This document shows positions 56,770 to 64,000 of a DNA stretch of 64,000 bases, in pieces (within the stretch, counting starts at the first letter, position 1; each line of letters begins with the position of its first letter). A model generated the notes under the pieces. That model searched no databases and was not told the DNA's origin. It saw only the letters and a list, made by a program, of their open reading frames with translations. Where the stretch lies: positions 1,116,001-1,180,000 of the forward strand of contig NZ_FPCI01000002.1 in NCBI RefSeq assembly GCF_900116385.1, written 5' to 3'. Both the position numbers and the translations under genes were made by a program. The stretch is from Pseudoxanthomonas sp. YR558. Its GTDB lineage: Bacteria; Pseudomonadota; Gammaproteobacteria; Xanthomonadales; Xanthomonadaceae.

Positions 56770-58173
56770 TCAGACCAGACCTGTGGCGTAGAACACGCCG
56801 ATCACCACGAAGACGGCCGTCGTCTTGATCAGGGTGATGGCGAAGATGTCCTTGTACGACTGCCGGTGGCTCAGGCCGGTCACGGCCAGCAGCGTGATCA
56901 CCGCACCATTGTGGGGCAGGGTGTCCATGCCGCCGGAAGCCATCGAGGCCACGCGGTGCAGGACATCCATCGGAATGCCGGCCGCGTTCGCGTTGGCGAT
57001 GAAGCTGTCCGCCATGGCCGCCAGCGCGATGCTCATGCCGCCCGAGGCCGAACCGGTGATGCCCGCCAGCGCCGTGACCGAGATCGCCTCGTTGACCAGC
57101 GGATTGGGAATGGCCTGCAGCGCGTTGGCCACCACCAGGAAACCCGGCAGGGCGGCGATGACGGCGCCGAAGCCATACTCCGAGGCGGTGTTCATCGAGG
57201 CCAGCAACGCGCCGCCGATGGCGCTCTTGGTGCCCTCGGCGAAGCTGGCGACCACGGGCTTCCACGCGAATGCGATCACCGAGACGATGCCGACCAGCAA
57301 CGCGCCCTGCACGGCCCAGATCGCGGCGACCTTTGAGACTTCCTGCACCACCGGTGCGGGATTGCCGATCACGGCCGGGATGAAGGACTGGCTGTCGCCG
57401 TAGAAGCCGGGGATCCAGCGGGTGAACAGGAAGTTCGCCACGCCCACCAGCAGCAGCGGCAGGATCGCGATCAGCGGATGCGCGAGGCGATCGCCCCTGA
57501 AGGGTTCGGGTTCGTTGCGCAGTTCCTCGCTGCCCGCGTAGCCCTCGCCGTTGCGCGCGGCCACACGACGCCGCCATTCCAGATACGTCATGCCGACGAT
57601 CAGGATGAAGATGCCACCGATCGTGCCCAGCACCGGCGCAGCCCAGCCGGTGGTACCGAAGAACGAGGTGGGGATGATGTTCTGGATCTGCGGCGTGCCC
57701 GGCAGCGCGTCCATGGTGAAGGTGAAGGCACCCAGCGCAATGGTGCCCGGCACCAGCCGCTTCGGGATGTCGCTCTGGCGGAACAGCTCCGCCGCGAACG
57801 GATACACCGCGAACACCACCACGAACAGCGACACGCCGCCGTAGGTCAGCAGCGCGCACACCAGCACGATGGACAGCATCGCGCGCTGCGCGCCGACCAC
57901 CTTGATGGTCGCTTTCACGATCGCCTTGGAGAAGCCGGAGATCTCGATCAGCTTGCCGAACACCGCGCCCAGCAGGAACACCGGGAAGTAGAGCTTCAGG
58001 AAGCCGACCATCTTGTCCATGAACAGGCCGGTGAACATCGGCGCGACCAGCGAGGGATCGGTGAGCAGCACCGCGCCCAGCGCCGCGATCGGCGCGAACA
58101 GGATGACGCTGTAGCCGCGGTAGGCCACGAACATCAGGAAGCACAGCGCGGCCAGCACGATCAGGAACGACAT
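56770..58173 (-). CDS. GntP-family permease
   Basis: A 467-residue inner-membrane transporter with about 12 helices, of the GntP (gluconate/hydroxyacid:proton symporter) family. Signatures: FPVFLLGAVFGKLIEISGFSKAI near residue 60-80, ITGSASGGMSIALAAM and MASGGMDTLPHNGAVITLLAVTGL near the C-terminus. ATG 58173 has GAGGAG upstream. Related proteins carry gluconate, D-serine or 3-hydroxybutyrate; specificity cannot be read here. Divergent from the TonB-dependent receptor gene at 58344. Confidence 0.9.
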   Translation of the reverse strand: MSFLIVLAALCFLMFVAYRGYSVILFAPIAALGAVLLTDPSLVAPMFTGLFMDKMVGFLKLYFPVFLLGAVFGKLIEISGFSKAIVKATIKVVGAQRAMLSIVLVCALLTYGGVSLFVVVFAVYPFAAELFRQSDIPKRLVPGTIALGAFTFTMDALPGTPQIQNIIPTSFFGTTGWAAPVLGTIGGIFILIVGMTYLEWRRRVAARNGEGYAGSEELRNEPEPFRGDRLAHPLIAILPLLLVGVANFLFTRWIPGFYGDSQSFIPAVIGNPAPVVQEVSKVAAIWAVQGALLVGIVSVIAFAWKPVVASFAEGTKSAIGGALLASMNTASEYGFGAVIAALPGFLVVANALQAIPNPLVNEAISVTALAGITGSASGGMSIALAAMADSFIANANAAGIPMDVLHRVASMASGGMDTLPHNGAVITLLAVTGLSHRQSYKDIFAITLIKTTAVFVVIGVFYATGLV

Positions 58174-58242
58174 CCAACACTCCTCGGCCAGCGCCGGTTG
58201 CAGTGCGGCGAGTATCCGCAGGGCCATGCCGGCCGTCCCACT

Positions 58243-58256
58243 GTACGAAGGTACGA
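58243..58256. promoter_or_regulatory. GTAC-N4-GTAC element in the GntP/TonB-receptor gap
   Basis: GTACGAAGGTAC reads as an inverted repeat (GTAC/GTAC) and also as a direct repeat TACGA-AGG-TACGA. It lies in the middle of the 170-bp divergent gap. Weak by itself. Confidence 0.25.
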
Positions 58257-58343
58257 TGCCCTCCGCGCGGGCCACCCCCTAGTGTTCGCTTCAATCGGCG
58301 GCATCCGCCCGCCGCCAACGTCATACCCGGGAGGGGGAGACCC

Positions 58344-60563
58344 ATGAAGCGCAAGCACCTGAGCCTGGCCATCGGCTGTGTCCTGTTGTCGTCCGTGCCG
58401 GTGGCATGGGCGCAGGACGCCGCGCCGGCCGCCGGCACGCCAGCCACCAACGCCACCACGCTCGATTCGGTCAAGGTCACCGCGCGCAAGCGCGAAGAGA
58501 CCCTGCAGGATGTGCCGGTCGCGGTCACCGCGTTCACGCCGGAGACGCTGGACAAGCTCAACATCAAGGACCTGGGCGACCTCGATGCGCAGGTGCCGAA
58601 CCTGACCGTGTACGCGGCGCGCGGCTCCACCAGCACCGTGACCGCCTACATCCGCGGCGTGGGCCAGGCCGATCCGCTGTGGGGCGTGGACCCGGGCGTG
58701 GGCATCTACCTGGACGACGTCTACATCGCCCGCCCGCAGGGCGCATTGCTCGACGTGTTCGACGTGGAGCGCATCGAAGTGCTGCGCGGCCCGCAGGGCA
58801 CGCTGTACGGCAAGAACACCATCGGCGGCGCGATCAAGTACATCTCGCGCGGCCTGCCGCAGGAGACCACCGGCTTCGCCTCGGTCACTGTGGGCAACTA
58901 CAACCAGCTGGACGTCAAGGCGGCGCTGGGCGGCGAGATCGGCGGCAAGGACAGCGGCCTGCGTGCCCGCGTGGCCGTGGCCAGCATGAACCGCGACGGA
59001 TTCGGCGAGAACACCTACACCGGCCAGGAAGTCAGCGACAAGGAGATCAACGCCATCCGCGCGCAGGTGGGCGCGTATTCGCAGGACGACTTCGACGTGC
59101 AGTTCGCCTTCGACTACATGGACGACCAGTCCGGCGTGCGTGGCGCGAAGATGCTGGCGCCGAATCCGCTGGCCGCGGCCTACCCGCCGACCGACGACCG
59201 CTACGACATCCGCAGCGGCATGAAGAACATCAACGACACCGAGATGAAGGGCGCCTCGGTGACGGTCAACTGGCGTCCGAGCGACGACTGGGCGTTCAAG
59301 TACGTCGCCGCCAAGCGCGAGTCGGATACCGAGACCAACATCGACTTCGACACCACGCCGCGCCCGTTGGTGGACGTGCGCGCGTTCTACAGCGACAGCC
59401 AGGTCAGCCAGGAACTGCAGGCCAACTACGACGGCGGCGGCCGCGCCCGCGGCGTTATGGGCCTGTACTGGTTCAACGGCGATGCCGGTGGCCAGGTGCT
59501 GAACTACTTCTGGAACCCGCTGCTGGCCACCGGCCTGACCAACCCGCTGTTCGGCGATACCCAGGGCGTGGTCAACACCAAGAGCGTCGCGCTGTACGCG
59601 GACTGGACCTTCGACCTGACCGACCGCCTGAAGCTGGACGTGGGTGCGCGCTACACGGACGAAGACAAGCACGCCATCGCGTTGAACCGCTTCTACACCA
59701 ACAACCAGTACGAGACCTCCTGGGGCACGGCGGCGAACTTCAACAAGACGGTCAACTTCAAGAACGTCTCGCCGAAGGTCTCGCTGGATTACCAGATCAC
59801 CCCGGACATCATGGTCTACGGCCTGGCCTCGCGCGGCTTCAAGTCGGGCGGTTACAACATCCGCGCCAACACCACCGCGGTGCCGCGCTCGGGCGAGCCG
59901 TTCGATGACGAATCCGTCGACAGCTTCGAGATCGGCAGCAAGATGTCGTTCCTCGACCAGCGCCTGTTCCTGAACCTCTCGGCGTTCCACAACAAGTACG
60001 AAGACATCCAGCTGTCGGTGTTCACTTCGTACACGCTGCCGAATGGTTCGCAGAGCTTCTTCGGCGACTTCACCAATGCCGGCAAGGGCACCGTGAACGG
60101 CGTGGAAGTCGAGTATCAGTTCCTGCCGACGGCCAACTGGCTGATCAGCGGCAACCTGGCCTGGCTGGATGCGAAGTACGACGAGTTCATCACCAGCGGC
60201 GTCAACGTGGCCGACAGCCAGTACTTCACCAACGCACCGGAATTCTCCGGCGCGATCAACGTGGAGTACCGCACCGACCTGGCCAACGGCGGCAACCTCT
60301 CCGCGCGCGTGGGCTATTCGTACCAGTCCGAAGTGTGGCCGACCACCGATCTGAGCCCGCTGATCAAGCAGGACGGCTATGGCCTGGTCAATGCGGGCGT
60401 GATCTGGAAAGTCAGCGATGCGTGGAGCCTGTCGCTGCAGGGCACCAACCTGGCCGACGAGGAATACCGCACCACCGGCTACAACATCGCCGCCTATGGC
60501 GTGCTGACCGGCTTCTACGGTCCGCCGCGCCAGTACAGCCTGACCGCGCGCTACGACTTCTGA
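58344..60563 (+). CDS. TonB-dependent outer membrane receptor
   Basis: A 739-residue beta-barrel receptor. A signal peptide ending VAWAQD (about residue 25) is followed by a TonB-box-like segment (LDSVKVTARKREE), the plug domain (VPVAVTAF, YIRGVGQ, IEVLRGPQGTLYGKNTIGGAI) and a barrel ending in the expected aromatic YDF. Plug style matches xanthomonad receptors for siderophores, carbohydrates or other substrates; no ligand can be assigned. GGGGGAGA precedes the ATG. It shares an intergenic gap with the GntP permease and is followed by the symporter-kinase. Confidence 0.93.
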   Translation: MKRKHLSLAIGCVLLSSVPVAWAQDAAPAAGTPATNATTLDSVKVTARKREETLQDVPVAVTAFTPETLDKLNIKDLGDLDAQVPNLTVYAARGSTSTVTAYIRGVGQADPLWGVDPGVGIYLDDVYIARPQGALLDVFDVERIEVLRGPQGTLYGKNTIGGAIKYISRGLPQETTGFASVTVGNYNQLDVKAALGGEIGGKDSGLRARVAVASMNRDGFGENTYTGQEVSDKEINAIRAQVGAYSQDDFDVQFAFDYMDDQSGVRGAKMLAPNPLAAAYPPTDDRYDIRSGMKNINDTEMKGASVTVNWRPSDDWAFKYVAAKRESDTETNIDFDTTPRPLVDVRAFYSDSQVSQELQANYDGGGRARGVMGLYWFNGDAGGQVLNYFWNPLLATGLTNPLFGDTQGVVNTKSVALYADWTFDLTDRLKLDVGARYTDEDKHAIALNRFYTNNQYETSWGTAANFNKTVNFKNVSPKVSLDYQITPDIMVYGLASRGFKSGGYNIRANTTAVPRSGEPFDDESVDSFEIGSKMSFLDQRLFLNLSAFHNKYEDIQLSVFTSYTLPNGSQSFFGDFTNAGKGTVNGVEVEYQFLPTANWLISGNLAWLDAKYDEFITSGVNVADSQYFTNAPEFSGAINVEYRTDLANGGNLSARVGYSYQSEVWPTTDLSPLIKQDGYGLVNAGVIWKVSDAWSLSLQGTNLADEEYRTTGYNIAAYGVLTGFYGPPRQYSLTARYDF

Positions 60564-60593
60564 TAGCGCACGGGTTCCATCCTGGGGATGCAA

Positions 60594-60619
60594 CGGCGGC
60601 GGGCGAAAGCCCGCCGTCG
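60594..60619 (+). terminator. hairpin after the TonB-receptor gene
   Basis: CGGCGGCGGGC and GCCCGCCGTCG form an 11-bp stem (one G-T pair) with a GAAA tetraloop, 31 nt after the stop. No T-tract follows, so termination efficiency is uncertain. A possible -10 (TATGCT, 60626-60631) for the next gene lies just after it. Confidence 0.5.
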
Positions 60620-60675
60620 CTGCGTTATGCTGCCGCGATGCCGATGCGCGCGCGTGACCACCGAAGGACGGACGG

Positions 60676-63600
60676 ATGCTGAGCGTCGGCATGGTCGTGC
60701 TGGCGGGGCTGCTGTGGCTGGGCGTGCTGTTCGGTTCGGCGCTGTATGCCGAACGCCATCCGCGCGTGCTTGCGGTGCAGTGGCCCTACATCTACGCGCT
60801 GTCGCTCGCGGTGTACTGCACCTCGTGGACCTTCTTCGGCACGGTGACCCAGGCCGCGCGTTACGGCTGGCCGCTGCCGCCCACCTTCGTCGGCACCATC
60901 CTGTTGTATGCGTTCGGCGCCTTCCTGCTGGTGCGCTTGGTACGCATGGCGCGCGAGTCCAACGCGACCTCGCTGGCCGACCTGATCGCCACGCGGCTGG
61001 GCAAGGACGGCTGGCTGGCGGCTACCATCACCCTGGTCGCGGCGCTGGGCCTGATTCCCTACATCGCGCTGCAGTTGAAGGCGGTGGCGATGAGCTTCGC
61101 GCTGCTGACGCGTTCGCCCGGCAACGATGCGCTACCGGCTTGGCAGGACAGCGCGCTGTACGTGGCGTTGGCGATGGCGGTGTTCGCGATGCTGTTCGGC
61201 ACGCGGCGCGCCAGCGCGGTGGAGCACAACCGCGGCCTGGTGTTGGCGATGGCGTTCGAATCGCTGTTCAAGCTGGCGGCGATGCTGGCGCTGGGCGTAT
61301 TCGTCTGGTGGGGCCTGCCCGAACTGCCTGAAGTACCGCCGGTGCAGGCGCCGCCGTCGACCACGTACGGCTTTCTGCCATTGGTCGCGCTCGGCGTGCT
61401 GGCGATGTTCACCCTGCCGCACCAGGTACACGTGGGCGTGGTCGAATGCCGCGATGAGCGGCATGTGCGCACGGCGCGCTGGCTGTTCCCGCTGTACATG
61501 GTGTTGATGGCCGCGCCGCTGCTGCCGCTGGCGCGTGCCGGCGGCGCGATGTTCGGCGATGCGGTGCCTTCCGATCTGTACGTGCTGGCGCTGCCGCTGT
61601 CGCAGGGGCACCAGGGCCTCGCGCTGCTCGCCTTCCTCGGCGGCCTGAGCGCGGCGACCGGCATGGTGGTGGTCAGCACACTGACGCTGAGCCTGATGAT
61701 CGGCAATCACTGGCTGGCGCCGGGTCTGCTGCGCGGTGGCTGGTTGCGCGGCACCGGCGGGGACCTGCGCGGCGCGGTGCTGGCGCAGCGGCGCATCGGC
61801 ATCGTCGCGGTGATGCTGTTGGCGTGGGCCTACAGTCGGCTGGTCGCCGGCAACGATGCGCTGGCCGACGTGGGCGCGGTGTCGTTCTCCGCGCTGGCCA
61901 CGCTCGCGCCCGCCCTGGGCTTCGCGATCTGGCGCCCGCAGACGCCGCCGCGCGCGGTGATCGCCGGCATCGTGGTCGGTTTCCTGGTCTGGGCCTGGCT
62001 GTTGCTGTTGCCGGTGACGATGGATGCGCGCGGACTGTCGCCGGCGTGGTTGCAGGAGGGACCGTTCGGCATCGCGGGGCTGTCGCCCGATGGCTTCTTC
62101 GGCCTGACCGGGTGGAGCCGCCTGGGGCGCGCGGTCGGCGTCAGCCTGTTCTGCGGCACGGCGGTGACGTTGCTGGTGATGGGCTGGCGCGGCAGTGCGC
62201 CGCGCCGCGCCGACAGTCGCGGTTTCGACAGCAAGACCTTGCGCGATGCGGGCCGTCGCTTCCTGCCGCGCGAACGGGTCGAGGAACTGCTGGCCGACGC
62301 GCCGCGCACCGGCCCCGTGCCCGGCGTGATCGAAGCGCGCCTGGAGCGCGAACTGTCGGCCGTGCTGGGCTCGGCGTCCGCGCGCCTGCTGCTGGATGCC
62401 GCACGCCGCGAGAGTGGCGACCTCGATACCGTGGCCGCGATCGTCGGCGAGGTCTCGCAGGACCTGCGCTTCAACCAGCAGGTGCTGGAAGCGGCGCTGC
62501 AGAACATGAGCCAGGGCATCAGCGTGATCGACCGCGAACAACGGCTGGTGGCTTGGAACCGGCGCTACCGGGAGATGTTCGGATTTCCGGCGGAGATGCT
62601 GCAGGTCGGCCGACCGATCGCCGAGCTGACACGCTGGGCGCTGGCGCGCATGCCGCAGCGCGGCCAGGACGAGCGCGCGCTGGAGCGCAGGTTGGCCTTC
62701 ATGCGCGCCGGCACGGCGCACCTCACCGAGCGCGTGTTCCCCGATGGCAGCATCGTCGAGATCCGCGGCAATCCGATGCCGGGCGGCGGCTTCGTCGCCA
62801 CCTACACCGACGTGACCGCGTCGCGCCAGGCCGAACGTCAGCTCAAGCAGGCGAACGAGACGCTGGAGCAACGCGTCGCCGAGCGCACCGTACTGCTCGA
62901 GACCGCCAAGCGCGAGGCCGAGCATGCGAACGATGCGAAGAGTCGCTTCCTGACCGCGATCGGCCACGACCTGCTGCAACCGCTGCATGCGGCGCAGCTG
63001 TTCACCGATGCGCTGTCGCAGCAGCTGCCGGAAGCGCGCCAGCGCGATACCGCACTGCAAGTGCGCGGAGCACTGGATTCCACCACGGACCTGCTGACCG
63101 GCTTGCTGGACATGTCGCGCCTGGAAGCGGGCGGCCTGCTGCCGGAGCCGCGCGACTTCCCGCTGATGGAGGTGCTGGAACCGCTGGCGTCCGAGTTCCG
63201 CGTGCTGGCGAACGAACGCGGGCTGTCGTTCGATATCGTGCCCACGCGCGCGTGGGTGCACACCGATCCGCAGCTGCTGCGGCGCATCCTGCAGAACTTC
63301 CTGGCCAATGCCGTGCGCTACACGGTGCGTGGTGGCGTGCTGCTGGGCGTGCGTCGTCGCGGCGACCGGCTGCGTGTCGAAGTGTGGGACACCGGCCCCG
63401 GTATCGCCGAAGCGGAGCAGCGGCGGATCTTCGAGGAGTTCCGTCGTGGCGAGGATGTGCCCGGGCAGGGGCTCGGACTGGGCTTGTCGATCGCCGACCG
63501 CATCGCCGCGCTGCTGGAGGCAACACTGTCGTTGCGGAGCCGGCTGGGGCAGGGTGCCGTGTTCGCGGTGGACCTGGTGCGGGTGGCGACACCCGCACCT

Positions 63601-64000
63601 GCGCCGGTGGCCGTGGGCAAGCCGGGCCTCGCCGGTCGCCACGTGCTGGCCGTCGACAACGATCCGGCGGCGTTGTCCGCGCTGAAGCAGGTGCTGGAAG
63701 GGTGGGGCTGCAGCGTGGCCATCGCGGGTGGAAGCACAGGTGCGGAGATGGCGCTGCGTGAGCGTTCGGCGGACCTGTGGTTGTTCGACTTCCACCTGGA
63801 TGACGGCGACACCGGCGTGGCGCTGGCCGAACGCCTGCGCGCCGCGCACGGTGCTCGTCCGTGCCTGATCCTCACCGCCGACCAGACCGACGCGGTGCGC
63901 CGTGCGGTGCGCGATGCCGACCTGCCGCTGCTGGCCAAGCCGGTGCGGCCGCTGGCGTTGAAGTCGGTGCTGGACCGGCTGCTGGCGGCGCGCGCGTCGG
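60676..64000 (+). CDS. SSS-symporter/PAS/histidine kinase/receiver hybrid (CbrA-like), 3' partial
   Basis: At least 1108 residues, open at the right edge. Order: a sodium:solute-symporter-like membrane domain (about 1-520, 13 or so helices, beginning MLSVGMVVLAGLLWLGV), a PAS domain (about 605-715, NMSQGISVIDREQRLVAWNRRY), a coiled coil (716-757), HisKA with H764 in AIGHDLLQPLHA, HATPase (NFLANAVRYT, DTGPGI, GLGLGLSI) and a receiver at about 989-1108 with phospho-acceptor D1038. CbrA-type sensors couple solute sensing to carbon/nitrogen control; an attached receiver makes it a hybrid. The ATG at 60676 has AAGGACGG upstream. Confidence 0.92.
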   Translation, partial: MLSVGMVVLAGLLWLGVLFGSALYAERHPRVLAVQWPYIYALSLAVYCTSWTFFGTVTQAARYGWPLPPTFVGTILLYAFGAFLLVRLVRMARESNATSLADLIATRLGKDGWLAATITLVAALGLIPYIALQLKAVAMSFALLTRSPGNDALPAWQDSALYVALAMAVFAMLFGTRRASAVEHNRGLVLAMAFESLFKLAAMLALGVFVWWGLPELPEVPPVQAPPSTTYGFLPLVALGVLAMFTLPHQVHVGVVECRDERHVRTARWLFPLYMVLMAAPLLPLARAGGAMFGDAVPSDLYVLALPLSQGHQGLALLAFLGGLSAATGMVVVSTLTLSLMIGNHWLAPGLLRGGWLRGTGGDLRGAVLAQRRIGIVAVMLLAWAYSRLVAGNDALADVGAVSFSALATLAPALGFAIWRPQTPPRAVIAGIVVGFLVWAWLLLLPVTMDARGLSPAWLQEGPFGIAGLSPDGFFGLTGWSRLGRAVGVSLFCGTAVTLLVMGWRGSAPRRADSRGFDSKTLRDAGRRFLPRERVEELLADAPRTGPVPGVIEARLERELSAVLGSASARLLLDAARRESGDLDTVAAIVGEVSQDLRFNQQVLEAALQNMSQGISVIDREQRLVAWNRRYREMFGFPAEMLQVGRPIAELTRWALARMPQRGQDERALERRLAFMRAGTAHLTERVFPDGSIVEIRGNPMPGGGFVATYTDVTASRQAERQLKQANETLEQRVAERTVLLETAKREAEHANDAKSRFLTAIGHDLLQPLHAAQLFTDALSQQLPEARQRDTALQVRGALDSTTDLLTGLLDMSRLEAGGLLPEPRDFPLMEVLEPLASEFRVLANERGLSFDIVPTRAWVHTDPQLLRRILQNFLANAVRYTVRGGVLLGVRRRGDRLRVEVWDTGPGIAEAEQRRIFEEFRRGEDVPGQGLGLGLSIADRIAALLEATLSLRSRLGQGAVFAVDLVRVATPAPAPVAVGKPGLAGRHVLAVDNDPAALSALKQVLEGWGCSVAIAGGSTGAEMALRERSADLWLFDFHLDDGDTGVALAERLRAAHGARPCLILTADQTDAVRRAVRDADLPLLAKPVRPLALKSVLDRLLAARAS

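Noticed and set aside
61132..63849. 905-codon minus-strand open frame opposite the symporter-kinase
   Set aside because: Arg/Gln/His-rich antisense by-product; the plus-strand frame carries complete kinase motifs.

Overview
The window is a high-GC chromosomal segment with no mobile elements. It looks like a gammaproteobacterium of the Xanthomonadaceae/Lysobacterales group (Pseudoxanthomonas-, Lysobacter- or Xanthomonas-like). The reasons are the combination asd-fimV-truA-trpF-[LysR]-trpBA-accD, a LysR gene divergent from trpBA, a full 14-gene nuo operon, a SusC-free TonB-receptor lifestyle and a CbrA-type symporter-kinase. The genus is inference; no rRNA gene is present.

Layout. (1) 1-4200: the start of a HerA-like ATPase (minus), a MltD-like lytic transglycosylase, a YhhN-family membrane protein, then psd and a SCO1/SenC copper chaperone on the minus strand. 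(2) 4222-17093: prmB, aroC, a D-2-hydroxyacid dehydrogenase, asd, fimV, truA, trpF, a LysR regulator facing trpB-trpA, accD and glmM, mostly amino-acid and envelope-precursor metabolism. (3) 17171-20367: a 2OG-Fe(II) oxygenase, an SDR, tpiA and secG. (4) 20411-45201: the housekeeping core. tRNA-Leu(GAG) is followed by nuoA-N (complex I) and then the classic translation/RNA operon tRNA-fMet-rimP-nusA-infB-rbfA-truB-rpsO-pnp. In E. coli glmM-secG-leuU-metY-rimP-nusA-infB-rbfA-truB-rpsO-pnp lie almost together, so the nuo operon here sits inside that ancestral neighbourhood. (5) 45300-64000: a more variable region with an MFS transporter, two small uncharacterised proteins, a minus-strand cassette (epimerase, Gfo/Idh oxidoreductase, SGNH hydrolase), a Tat-exported epimerase-like protein, a DUF1800/DUF1501 pair followed by an anchored hypothetical protein, a GntP-family permease, a TonB-dependent receptor and a large symporter/PAS/histidine-kinase/receiver hybrid that runs off the right edge.

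Regulatory layout. I could place sigma70-like promoters ahead of nuoA, tRNA-fMet and rpsO. Two matched 17-bp inverted repeats lie between the LysR gene and trpB. Strong hairpins lie after tRNA-Leu, between tRNA-fMet and rimP, around rpsO and after pnp. Many operon joints are ATGA/GTGA overlaps (SCO-psd, trpB-trpA, accD-glmM, nuoC-D-E, nuoF-G-H, nuoJ-K, Gfo/Idh-epimerase), pointing to translational coupling.

I found no CRISPR array, prophage, insertion sequence or clear defence system. The less ordinary items are the histidine-rich pentapeptide repeat in NuoL, the rpsO promoter whose -10 lies in the loop of a terminator-like hairpin, the U1-U72 initiator tRNA, the Tat-exported Rossmann protein, and the DUF1800/DUF1501 pair of unknown function with a possible hitchhiker export arrangement.
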